Source: Iris pallida (taxonomy: Eukaryota > Streptophyta > Magnoliopsida > Asparagales > Iridaceae). From it: a stretch of 64,000 nucleotides of DNA. A program made the position numbers and the translations under genes. The notes beneath the pieces were generated by a model. That model made no database searches. It was not told the DNA's origin and saw nothing but the letters and a program-made list of their open reading frames with translations. Location: positions 42,651,811 to 42,715,810 of the forward strand of contig JANAVB010005597.1 in NCBI GenBank assembly GCA_029216955.1, in the 5' to 3' direction. Shown in pieces: positions 1 to 10,910 of the stretch. Each line of letters starts with the position of its first letter. Positions within the stretch are counted from its first letter, which is position 1.

Positions 1-162
1 TTTCGACTGACCATAAAATGCAGGAGAATGGTCATTCTCTGTATTAGAACACAAAAAATGTTAATTTCGCATGAGGATGGCCATTCTCCATGTTAGTAAC
101 ACGGAGAATGTCATTCTCCGTCTTAATTTACACGGAGAATAGTCATTATCTGTGTTAGTAAC
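1..162. repeat. Hairpin-unit array, left part
   Basis: Four units of the type CGGAGAATG-(1-3 nt)-CATTCTCCG separated by AT-rich spacers such as TTAGTAACA. Each unit is a short, near-perfect palindrome. The same array resumes at 7352 after the LTR retrotransposon, and it probably continues left of the window. The last five bases (158-162, GTAAC) are the left copy of the retrotransposon's target duplication. I do not recognise a named family. Confidence 0.8.
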
Positions 163-2528
163 TGTAGTGCCTCGTCCCGCAAAATCAATCGGAGGAATCG
201 AAACGCCGACGGCGTTCGGACTTAGCCTTGCAACGGCTACTCGGAGACATCGTTCGGTCAAGGCGACCGCTCGCTCAGATGGGGTAGTTTCGGTGAACTT
301 GCCTCATCTTTGCCTTCACATAATAAAACACATGTTTTCAACTTGCACAATAGGCTTGATAATAAAAGAGATGAATCCACATAGCTAAGGAAATAATCCC
401 GACGGGTCGAAATTAGTCAGAACATGGAAAACGTCCCACGGTCGGCCTAGAGTTGGTGCACGGCGTGCTTTAAAAATGACACTCGGTCCTTCGTCCCGTG
501 GCTTGGGAGAAGAAAAGTTGGTCCTCGACACAAAAGCTAAGAATTAGCCTAAGTCATAGGCGTCGCCCGCGTAAATGCTCGATAAAGCATGCACGCCTCC
601 GTAATGCAAGGCTTGGCATAGCCTTTGCTCGTCCCTCGGGTTAAGTTGTAGGCTTGAGTAAGTTAGGAAAAGTTATGCCGGTCGACCTAAGTCATTCCAA
701 GTGCTGTCCCGCTCATTCTGCGGTTGTCAAGTTAAATAGTCCCACGATTCCAAGGCCCGTCATATAAAATATGACTTGGGCGATAGCGTCGCGTAGAACT
801 AAGTCGATTTGAGGCACGATGTTCAGACTTAGCGTTAAGGTATGAACCACGGTTGACTTAATGAGTTTTGGAGAAATGACTATCGAATAGGCATTCCTAA
901 GTTGAATGAAATGAAAACGGTAACATGGAAAGAATGCTCGCGACCGCGGGTCGTCGAGGGGTCTCAAATGATGAAGTCTGGAATGTGGAACTCAAAAGAT
1001 AGTAAAATAATGAAAGTAAAGAATGAAACGGTCCTAAAATAAGGAAGTGGGTCGAGTCTGCATGGTCATTGGACAACTTGTGTACTGGTGCACAAGGGTT
1101 TTGATTTTGTTCCTCAGACGGTTGCCGCGGCCATGGGACCGATCTGGCCTAGGAGGAACCACGGGCCTATGAGACCCTTGGATGGTGTGCGACCTGACCC
1201 AAGGGGTGCGCTGTAGGACGTCTATTAGGGGAAATTCGGCGAGATCGCGCCTCATTTTACGAACGTACCCTAAAATCCAATGGAGGTCCAAGATAGCTTG
1301 TCGTGCTAGTGACCAAGTTCATATAGATATCGGCATGACGGCGGCAATCCGCGAGGGTGCCTTTAGATTTAGTCGAGTATCGAGTGCGCTATATTAAGGA
1401 GTCGAGTTGAAAGTGTGTGTACAAGTCAAAAGCACAACGTTGGGCCTAAGATTTGGTTTTAACGTAGGCGTCGTGCTTCGGCACGAGTCGTGGCGTCGAA
1501 TCTTAAGATGTTGGCATAGAGTTGCACAAGTTTGATTGAGTCATCGCCGGTTTAAGTCAGAAATCGCCGCAAGACAAGTTGGTTAAGTGACACTAAGTTC
1601 ACAAGTCTCGATTGGGTCAGTTGGTGATCAAAGTAGCAAAGGCCGCGAGGCGGCGATATGGTTAAGTCTCACTGAATTGCGAGGCACGGCCTTAGCAAGG
1701 GTTTGTGGTACGGTCACACGGAAATAAAGCCTCATCGCGTAGTTGCGTCTCTGATTTTGGCCGAAAGGCAAGCACGACTTGATAGGTTAACGTTGTTGGC
1801 ACGAAAAGGAGGTCTAGAGGTAAAGTATGAGTTAACGTTGTGGTACAAGCACTGGATGGTCCTCATACACAAATATGCCAAGGCGTCCGTAGTCTTAAAA
1901 CTGATCCTAAGGCAAGACTAGAAAGACAATAGAAAGGGATTTAAGCTACACAAAGTAAATGAACGTATAGGTTTTGTATGGGTGGACGAGGAGCTCACTC
2001 CACCAGTACAGTTGAGTACTGACACCCACACAGTGTTCATGTGCAGGCACAGGTAGAAGCTCGTGGCGCGGAGCTCGCTTGGATGTGTCGAGGCACGGAG
2101 TTCCTTGGCGATTCGAAGCGTGTGGCCGCGTGGAACCGAAGACTTATACAGGACATAATGTATGGACATCGCCTTCCGAAGCCTCCGCTGGTTCAAGCAT
2201 TTGTATCGAGAGATGAGAGAGAGCAGAGTGACTTGTAAAATGAGAGAAAAGTGAGCATGAGAGAATTTATAATTTGGCATTGCGCCCACAAATGTAATCT
2301 TCTATTCAATATCAATAAAGAGCTTCTTTTGAATGACTTGTGTTCATGTGTTCTTGTTCTAATTTTTGCTGCATGTTTCAATTTATCTGTTTGGGACTTC
2401 TGTACGACGACCCCGTCGCCGCCGATGTAATTGGCCGTTATGAAACTGCCTTGCACAAGCGTAATCTAGGCTCGTGCGGTATCACGCCTTAGCAAGGACG
2501 ATCGTTCCTACGGGAGCGGGGCGTGACA
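163..2528 (+). repeat. 5' LTR of the non-autonomous element
   Basis: 2366 bp, aligning along its whole length with 4985-7351. By eye the two differ by about 5% over the first 270 bp, mostly transitions. An AATAAA polyadenylation-type signal lies near 2312. Reading frames inside (for example near 1182-1397 or 2041-2238) are duplicated in the other LTR and show no known domain, so I do not call them genes. Confidence 0.9.
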
Positions 2529-4984
2529 TAATGGTATCAGAGCACGGCTTTACGTCCTTGGACTTCAAGTCAAATTTTGCAGTTTTGAAAGCTCATCGTT
2601 GGAAAATAAGTGTGTGCTCTCTCTCAAATGTCCCTCGGCATGTCCATACAATAAGTCTAAATACTTTCGAGAGCTCGTTCAAGCGTTCCATCGAATGCAT
2701 CGATAGGCGACGGCCTTTGTGCCGAACGTTGTTACACATGACTCGATAGAAAACACATGCTAAGTTAACATGTCGCTTGCGTGTCCAACTAGTCCTACGT
2801 CGATATTAGCAAGTGAGTGTGCAAACTTGAATATAGTCCGCACGAGATGATTATGCGGCACAACTTAGTCCGCGTATCGCGCACCTAGACTTATGGTGCG
2901 AACGAGTTGTGAGCGATATTGAGTATCGCTCGATCGGGAACAGAAATACACTTAGCGTGTCTATCGATAGGGATGCTATCGAGTTAACGCTTAGGCGTAT
3001 ACGGAAGATTGACTTGGATTTTGAGGAATAGTGCGAACGACTTAGTCCGTCGATGCGACGTGAGCGATTACGCTAGAGATTCGTCGAACGAATCTGAAGG
3101 ACGAGTTAGCGAGTAATACGAATGTGATTGTGGTTTAGATCAGGATGGCTCGAATCCGAGTGGTGTATGGACGTTATAGAAATTGTTCGAGCGAGACTAA
3201 AAGATTTACGGATAGAACGAGTATGTCGGCATGCGATGGTATCACGCAAAGCCTTGGAGTACGTCACGCTTAGTTGGTCGTGACTTCGTGTGTCCTGAAC
3301 GAGATGTCGTTTGGACAACTTATGAATGGGCAACGCAAGTTAGAAAACGATCCGGAACGATGAATAAAAAGGATTGGTCTTGATCGAGGAAACTTAGAGG
3401 ATAGCGCGTACGATTTCGGATCGAGTCGAATGAAATTGTGACTTGCGTTTGGACAGCGATCTTGAAACTAGCTTGAGGAATGGCGATCGAACTTGATCTT
3501 GAATATCGAAAAGATTGTGGAATATCCATTCGGACAATAGCATCAGTCGCACGACTCAAAATTGGTTGCAAGGGAAGATCGTCGGGTTACGCATATCATC
3601 GATGGTATTGAGGCGTATCAAAGATCGATATGCGCTAACTAGGGGGTACTCTGACTCGGCGAATGACGATCATGCAAATGTCATTGCTCCAATGGATGCT
3701 ATACTCGGGATATTGAAATGTGTCAAGGAAAAGATAAACTTGGCTCGAGGATTTTCTAGTTGAACGAATAACGATCGGACTATCGAACTTGGCTTGGATG
3801 AAAAATGGAATGTTTGGATTTGCTTCGTCGATAACCACAACGTTGACGTTCTTGTCTTATGCAAGCGCTACTCCAGCCTCGCACATGCGTCACGCCGATT
3901 AGGGCGATCACTCCGCGTGAGCTCTGGTATGGTGATTCATACAGCGGGGGTGGTCGAACTTGTACGGCTTGACAATTTGATGCATCGGCTTGTGGTTTGA
4001 CGCGAAGGTAGACTTGAGAATGACTTCATGTACTTGACGATTAAACTTGAGGATTGAGTAGGTCCAATCCGCGTATCGAAAATGAATTAATCTAGACTCA
4101 AACAAGAGTTACGCCCCGATGAGAGTGATTATTCTGTGGGAGCGTTGCATGGTGATTCATGAACCACCGGAGATAATCGGACTCGCGTGAGATTGGGGCG
4201 CAACATACTGTCGAGCTAGACGACCTCGTGATCGAATACATGAATTGGTTAGAATTGGTGAAATGAATGGATTCTGCACAACGAATGTCTCGATGCGAAT
4301 TAGGTGATCGTGCTCGATGTTTAGAAATCTGAGTGACGCGAGCTGGGTAGAAAAATCCCGTACTATCGACTTTGGTTTGACCCTAGGATTGGGGTCAGTG
4401 TTGGCATTATTGTTGGAGAACTATGATTCCAATCCTGACGTTGACTTAGCCTCGAGAAATTGGCCTAGCGGTTAGGCGAGACGCCCTGTTTCAAGTGTTA
4501 GCAATCAAAAGATTGATCTTGAAGGTTGGCATGGATTGAAAGAGTGAATCAAGAATAGGAAACCCTGTTCACGAGACTCGGCTGACATGCATATATTTCA
4601 GGGACGCTTGAGTATGTGCACGATACGACTCGAGTGAGAATGAAGGATTCTCTATCATGCGCTTTGGTTGAATGCATGTATTTTGGGGACGCCTGTAATG
4701 CGTGCACGATCCAACCAAGTGATACGTTGAATTGAAATTAGACTTGGAGAATGGAAGAGTGTCGAGAACTTGAAATCTTGGTAAAGAAAAATTCGATAAT
4801 AGTACGAGCGTGGCTCAGAATCGAGGAAACGCGTAGGCGGAGTGTATACGATAAGTTCTGGCATGCCCCGTATGACCGTTATAGTTCCGTGTCTAGGAAC
4901 GATTAAGTCTGGGCCATATAAATGGTAGGATGGCTTGCCTTCAGGAAAGTCTCGAGGACGAGACTTGTTCTGAGTGGTGTATGA
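2529..4984 (+). other. Interior of the non-autonomous element, no coding capacity seen
   Basis: The longest open frames are under 90 codons and carry no retroviral motif. The sequence is rich in CGA/TCG-containing words and weakly repetitive (GAACGA, TCGAACTTG variants). No clear polypurine tract precedes the 3' LTR. Confidence 0.7.
2532..2543 (+). other. Primer-binding site (tRNA-iMet)
   Basis: TGGTATCAGAGC, the usual plant initiator-Met tRNA primer site, starts three bases after the 5' LTR ends. It fixes the + strand as the sense strand of the element. Confidence 0.9.
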
Positions 4985-7351
4985 TGTAGTGCCCCGTCCC
5001 GCAAAGTCAATCGGAGGAATCGAAACGCCGACGGCGTTCGGACTTAGCCTTGCAACGGCTACTCGGAGACATCGCTCGGTCAAGGCGACCGCTCGCTCAG
5101 GTAGGGTAGTTTCGGTGAACTTGCCTCATCTTTGCCTTCACATAATAAAACGCATGTTTTCAACTTGCACAATAGGCTTGATAATAAAAGAGACGAATCC
5201 ACATAGCTAAGGGAATAATTCCGACGGGTCAAAATGAGTCAGAAAATGAAAAACGTCCCACGATCGGCCTAGAGTTGGTGCACGACGTGCTTTGAAAATG
5301 ACACTCGGTCCTTCGCCCCGTGGCTTGGGAGAAGGAAAGTTGGTCCTCGACACAAAAGCTAAGAATTAGCCTAAGTCATAGGCATCGCCCGCGTAAATGC
5401 TCAATAAAGCATGCACGCCTCTGTAATGCAAGGCTTGGCATAGCCTTTGCTCGTCCCTTGGGTTAAGTTGTAGACTTAAGTAAGTTAGGCAAAGTTATGC
5501 CGGTCGACCTAAGTCATTCCAAGTGCTGTCCCGCTCATTCTGCGGTTGTCAAGTTAAATAGTCCCACGATCCCAAGGCCCGTCATATAAAGTATGACTTG
5601 GGCGATAGCGTCGCGTAGAACGTAAGTCGATTTGAGGCACGACGTTCGGACTTAGCGTTAAGGCATGAACCACGGTCGACTTAATAAGTTTTGGAGAAAG
5701 GACTATCGAATAGGCATTCCTAAGTTGAATGAAATGAAAACGAAAACATGGAAAGAATGCTCGCGACCGCGGGTTGTCGAGGGGTCTCAAATGATGAAGT
5801 CTGGAATGTGGAACTCAAAAGATAGTAAAACAATGAAAGTAAAGAATGAAACGGTCCTAAAATAAGGAAGTGGGTCGTGTCTGCATGGTCATTGGACAAC
5901 TTGTGTACCGGTGCACAAGGGTTTTGATTTTGTTCCTCAGACGGTTGCCGCGGCCACGGGACCGATCTGGCCTAGGAGGAACCATGGGCCTACGGGACCC
6001 TTGGATGGTGTGCGACCTGACCCAAGGGGTGCGCCGTAGGACAATTATTAGGGGAAATTCGGCGAGATCGTGCCTCGTTTTACGAACGTACCCTAATATT
6101 CAATGGAAGTCCAAGATAGCTTGTCGTGCTAGTGACCAAGTTCATATAGATGTCGGCATGACGGCGGCAATCCGCGAGTGTGCCTTTGGATTTAGTCGAG
6201 AATCGAGTGCGCTATATTAAGAAGTCGAGTTGAAAGTGTGTGTACAAGTCAAAAGCACAATGTTGGGCCTAAGATTTGGTTTCAACGTAGGCGTCGTGCT
6301 TCGGCACGAGTCGTGGAGTCGAGTCTTAAGATGTTGGCATAGAGTTGCACAAGTTTGATTGAGTCATCGCCGGTTTAAGTCAGGAATCGCCGCAAGGCAA
6401 GTTGGTTGAGTGACACTAAGTTCACAAGTCTCGATTGGGTCAGTTGGTGATCAAAGTAGCAAGGGCCGCGAGGCGGCGATATGGTTAAGTCTCACTGAAT
6501 TGCGAGGCACGGCCTTAGCAAGGGTTTGTGGCACGGTCACACGGAAATGAAGCCTCATCGCGTAGTTGCGTCTCTGATTTTGGCCGAAAGGCAAGCACGA
6601 CTTGATAGGTTAACGTTGTTGGCACGAAAAGCGGGTCTAGAGGTAAAGTATGAGTTAACGTTGTGGTACAAGCACGGGATGGTCCTCATACACAAATATG
6701 CTAAGGCGTCCGTAGTCTTAAAACTGATCCTAAGGCAAGACTAGAAAGACAATAGAAAGGGATTTAAGCTGCACAAAGTAAATAAACGTGTAGGTTTTGT
6801 ACGGGTGGGCGAGGATCTCACTCCACCAGTACAGTTGAGTACTGACACCCACACAGTGTTCATGTGCAGGCACAGGTAGAAGCTCGTGGCGCGGAGCTCG
6901 CTTGGATGTGTCGAGGTACGGAGTTCCTTGGCGATTCGAAGCGTGCGGCCGCGTGGAACCGAAGACTTATACAGGACATAATGTATGGACATCGCCTTCC
7001 AAAGCTTCCGCTGGTTCAAGCATTTATATCGAGAGATGAGAGAGAGCAGAGTGACTTATAAAATGAGAGAAAAGTGAGCATGAGAGAATTTGTAATTTGG
7101 CCTTGCGCCCACAAATGTAATCTTGTATTCAATATCAATAAAGAGCTTCTTTTGAATGACTTGTGTTCATGTGTTCTTGTTCTAATTTTCGCTGCATGTT
7201 TCAATTTATCTGCTTGGGACTTCTGTGCGACGACCCCGTCGCCGTCGATGTAATCGGCCGTTATGAAACTGCCTTGCACGAGCGTAATCTAGGCTCGTGC
7301 GGCATCACGCCTTAGCGAGGACGATCGCTCCTACGGGAGCGGGGCGTGACA
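4985..7351 (+). repeat. 3' LTR of the non-autonomous element
   Basis: 2367 bp, the partner of 163-2528. It ends GGGGCGTGACA and is followed directly by the right target duplication GTAAC and then by the hairpin array. Confidence 0.9.
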
Positions 7352-8150
7352 GTAACACGGAGAATGGTATTCTCCGTCTTAATTTACGCGGAGAATGACC
7401 ATTCTCCGTGCTAAATTACACGGAGAATTGTAATTCTCCGTCTTAATTTACACGGAGAATGGTCATTCTCTGTGTATTTAGCACAGAGAATGGTCATTAC
7501 AGTATTAAAACGTAGGAGAATGGCCATTCTCCGTATTAGAAACACGGAGAATGTCATTCTCCGTGTTAAATAAAACGGAGAATGCCATTCTCCGTGTTAA
7601 ATAAAATGGAGAATGGCCATTCTTCATGTAATTTAGCACGGAGAATGGTCATTACAGTGTTAAAGCGCAGGAGAATGGTCATTCTCCGTGTTGTCATTCT
7701 CCGTGTTAGAAAAATGGAGAATGTCATTCTCCGTGTAAATTTACACGGAGAATACCATTCTCCGTGTAAATTAACACGGAGAATGTCATTCTCCGTGTTA
7801 AATAAAACGGAGAATGGCATTCTCCGTCTTAATTAAAACGGAGAATGACATTCTCCATGTTAATTTACACGGAGAATGGTTATTCCCAGTGTTAAAACGT
7901 GTAATTTAGTACGGAGAATGACATTCTCCGTTTCTAAATTACACGGAGAATGGCCATTCTCCGTGCTAAATAACACGGAGAATGACATTCTCCGTGTTAA
8001 ATGACACGGAGAATGGTCATTCAAATGTTAAAACACAGGAGAATGGCCATTCTCCGTGTTAGAAACACGGAGAATGCCATTCAACACGGAGAATGGCATT
8101 CTCCTTGTTAAAAATGCAGGAGAATGACTATTCTTCGTGTGATATCGACG
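7352..8150. repeat. Hairpin-unit array, right part
   Basis: About 25 units in 800 bp. Each is an inverted repeat of 8-10 bp arms (CGGAGAATG / CATTCTCCG) around 0-3 central bases, spaced by 8-15 bp of AT-rich DNA such as TTAAATAAAA or TTAATTTACA. Spacing is close to 30-35 bp but not strict. Some units have lost one arm (near 7690 and 8090) or carry point changes. Because each unit is palindromic, both strands give similar translations; these are not genes. Confidence 0.85.
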
Positions 8151-8297
8151 GAGAACAGTTGACAGAAGCATATATTTTTATTTTTTTTGTTTTGTGGAAA
8201 GAATTTTGACATGAATAAAGATTCAAGAGTTTTCGTTCTTCTCTTATGGAAAAAAGAAGAAGATCTTCTCTCCATAATTGATCTAATTGTCGGAGAT

Positions 8298-8298
<1 letters not shown>

Positions 8299-8328
<30 letters not shown>

Positions 8329-8344
8329 AAGAAGAAGAAGAAGA
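8299..8344 (+). repeat. (AAG)n microsatellite
   Basis: About 15 uninterrupted AAG repeats. A weaker AAG stretch follows near 8442-8457. Confidence 0.95.
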
Positions 8345-9182
8345 GTGATGATCGGAGTTCGGCTGAAAAAAACGCATGGTGAACTACGAACGATCTTTAC
8401 GATCTCTGCTGAAGATGAGAGCAATGGAATTCAGATCTCTCGTGAAGAAGAAGAAGAGAATCGCAATCCAGATCTGAGTTTGTGCAGAGGGGTAGTTATG
8501 GTATTAATTTTGTAAATACAGAACATCTAAAGGAAATCTTTGAATATTTGACGTGAAATTATATAATTCTGGACATTTCATAAAATCTATCCTGCGGATG
8601 GATTTTTCATACAATCCAACCCCGAAATTGGGTTTCTCAACAATTTTCAGATTTTTAATTGGACATTTAGCACTCTTATTATAATATATACAAAAGATTA
8701 TATTTGTTTCGTGTTAGTTTACCGTACTTTTTCATAATCCTTGCGAGGATTGAAGAGTATGATTATATTATCCTAAATGCATCGAAAAAGTTGCGGAACT
8801 AGATTCCAACAACCACTTTGTTTCCTTTTCTCCTTTTATTCCATGTTAACATTCTCGTTTGGTATCTCATAATTGGTGGCGATTAAGGAATTGTTTTTAG
8901 AACGGCGGATGTGTTTGAACAATTATGCTTCAGATTTTGTCAAATGTTATTAATCATATTCATCTTCTTTTTTCATATTGGAGACATATTAGTCAAACTA
9001 TTGTGCCTATAGGACGCTAATGTTGGTTATTTAGGTTATAATCGTACATTAAAAAATTAACTTAAATTTTCAGCCATAGAGGAGTTTTAGAAAATTTCAA
9101 ATTGACACTTTCAGCAATAATATAAACTTATTACAATTTGCACAAGTATAGCAATTCCTCGAGGAAGAGCATTATTATATAG
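8345..9182. other. AT-rich stretch, nothing recognised
   Basis: No open frame with a recognisable domain, no RNA gene and no clear repeat. Confidence 0.5.
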
Positions 9183-10032
9183 AGTAATGCTATTCGTACC
9201 TCCAAATTGTCCCTCCAATACATTTTTTCTTATGTGGTAGCTGACGTTGCATGTTAAATAATATTATGTGTCATCTGACATGGCCAATGACATGACAAAT
9301 TTTAACCCAAAAAGTTAATTACCCAATTTTGTTCATATTAATTTAATGTTAAAATTAAAATTAAAATTAATAATGTTAATATTAATGTTAATTTAATATT
9401 AATAATATTAATGTTGATATTACTATTAATTTTAATGTTAACATTAATTTTAATGTTAATGTTAATTTAAATTTAAAATATAAAATTTGTCACGTCAACT
9501 GTCACATCAACATGCCACATCAGTTGCCATATAAGAGCATCTCCAACCCTATTGTCTTGTTAAGTGTTGTGAGTCTTAGGTGGCTCCTATATGGCATGAG
9601 CCATAAGACAATGTCTTGTTTATGTGGCAAAATTATATCTCAAAAGACAATGAGATAGAAAAACTCTCTCCAATGCAAAAGTATTGAGAAGACAATAAAA
9701 ATTATTTTTTCCAACTTCCAAGACAATTTTTAAGACAACTACTCATCATCTTTCTTTTTTCTAATATTTTTTTATTCATAATTGATGACATGGAAGAGAA
9801 GAATTGTCAAGTGCATTGTCTGGAACAAGACAATCAACTTCACAATGTCTTCTTTAATTTTTGCCACATAAGCTTCACAATTGACTTGACAATTGCATTG
9901 GAGAAGAACTTTTGAATAAAATTTTGTCATTCCTATGTGGCATTAACTTTTTTTCAAAGTCACAATAGGGTTGGAGATGCTCTAAGGAGGGACGATTTGG
10001 AGGTACAATTTGAAGAGACAAATAACATTATT
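9183..10032. mobile_element. Outer MITE (850 bp) with inverted ends
   Basis: The left end (9183-9216) contains GTACCTCCAAATTGTCCCTCC-type sequence, and the right end (9986-10032) carries its inverse, with a small internal duplication of the AATTGTACCTCC segment. The centre (about 9330-9475) is low-complexity TTAATATTAATG DNA. Another MITE (9535-9982) lies inside the right half. I could not define the target duplication, so the superfamily is open. Confidence 0.6.
9535..9982. mobile_element. PIF/Harbinger-type MITE
   Basis: Perfect 21-bp terminal inverted repeats (9535-9555 and 9962-9982) start GAGCATCTCCAACC. They are flanked by the 3-bp target duplication TAA (9532-9534 and 9983-9985). The size (448 bp), the lack of coding capacity and the TWA target site fit Tourist/Harbinger MITEs. 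Confidence 0.85.
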
Positions 10033-10239
10033 CTATCATATAATATTAGCAAAATTCAAGTAGCTAAATGCAAAAAAAACCCATGCCCATTAATGATTAA
10101 CCTTCGTTATTCCAAGGTGCATCATACCGCTCGCACCCCCCGCTTTTCTAGAAACAAACCTCAGCCGTTATATTCCGCTGTCTTCGAGTCCATCCCTTCC
10201 CTTCCCACCCCGCTGGGCTACGTTAGCGATCCCAACATC

Positions 10240-10470
10240 ACCCAATAACATCACGCCACGTGTACTACTAACCAGATTCCTACTCTCGTCCGAATTTATT
10301 CCGCGGGACCATCGTATCCCCTCTCTCTCCCGAACGAGAAGAGAGCATCAGTGAGTAACAGAGGAGGGATAGCTGGTGGTGGCGAGGAACCTAATTCCTG
10401 CAACATTATTCATTATTCCAGCGCGATCACCAGTCGCCTATTTAAACCCCCCCGGTGACAGCATGCGGAT
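10240..10470 (+). promoter_or_regulatory. Promoter of the 5'-nucleotidase gene
   Basis: A CCAAT motif at 10242-10246, a G-box CACGTG at 10257-10262 and a TATA box TATTTAAA at 10439-10446. A pyrimidine-rich patch (about 10483-10540) follows, typical of plant core promoters. By TATA spacing, transcription should start near 10470. The G-box could bind bZIP or bHLH factors; that is inference from the motif only. Confidence 0.65.
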
Positions 10471-10547
10471 TCCGACCACCTCCTCCATCTCCAACGCATT
10501 CTCATTCTCCTCCCTCTGCTCCTCCACTCGTCTCCTCTCAAGAAGAG

Positions 10548-10619
10548 GTGAGCGAAACCCTAACCCTAATACTTGTCAGTCTACATGGTTTCTTTAGCTA
10601 AATTCTTGAAATTTTATAG
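10548..10619 (+). other. 5'-UTR intron with telo-box
   Basis: The donor AG|GTGAGC at 10548 and acceptor TTTTATAG at 10612-10619 define a 72-bp intron in the leader. Just inside it lies AAACCCTAACCCTAA (10555-10569), a double telo-box element often found near the 5' ends of housekeeping plant genes. Confidence 0.65.
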
Positions 10620-10658
10620 GTTCTCTTATCCATACCAGGAATCGGCATCTGCTCCGTC

Positions 10659-10910
10659 ATGGCGGGGGAGAGGATCTCGACGGATGCGGCCGGGAAGGAA
10701 GGGTCCGTGTGGTCGACTCTGAGGTGGGGGGAGGAGGCCGGGATCGGGAAGCGGATCTTCTGCAACCGGTCGCTGAACATGAGGAGCATCGTGGCGGTCG
10801 GGTTCGACATGGACTACACGCTGGCGCAGTACTTGCCGGAGACTTTCGAGTCGCTGGCGTACACCGGGACGATAAGGAAGCTCGTCAACGACTTGGGGTA
10901 TCCGAGAGAG
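10659..10910 (+). CDS. 5'-nucleotidase exon 1
   Basis: Codons 1-84. Contains [20 protein letters not shown] and then MDYTLAQY, the family's N-terminal signature with HAD motif I. The donor is GAG|GTATTC and the exon ends in phase 0. Confidence 0.93.

Larger units (their letters stand above)
163..7351 (+). mobile_element. Complete non-autonomous LTR retrotransposon (LARD-like)
   Basis: Two long terminal repeats of 2366 and 2367 bp begin TGTAGTGCC and end GGGGCGTGACA, giving standard TG...CA ends. They flank a 2456-bp interior. A tRNA-iMet primer-binding site sits three bases inside the 5' LTR. The flanks carry an exact 5-bp target duplication GTAAC (158-162 and 7352-7356), so this is one insertion and not a segmental duplication. 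No gag, protease, integrase or RT reading frame is visible in the interior, so it must be mobilised by proteins of another element. The last bases before the 3' LTR (CTCGAGGACGAGAC, about 4951-4964) resemble the end of chromovirus-type Ty3/gypsy interiors. That suggests descent from a gypsy element, but this is inference. Confidence 0.9.

Noticed and set aside
1182..6220. Open frames repeated in both LTRs of the first element
   Set aside because: No known domain, and their presence in both LTRs follows from the LTR duplication.
163..7351. Segmental tandem duplication of about 2.4 kb
   Set aside because: TG...CA ends, a primer-binding site and the GTAAC target duplication show it is an LTR retrotransposon.
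1..8150. CRISPR-like array of spaced repeats
   Set aside because: Spacers are short, AT-rich and near-identical, the units are palindromes, and the context is a plant genome.
10376..10597. Upstream frame in the promoter and leader
   Set aside because: It begins before the TATA box and crosses the 5'-UTR intron, with no domain.
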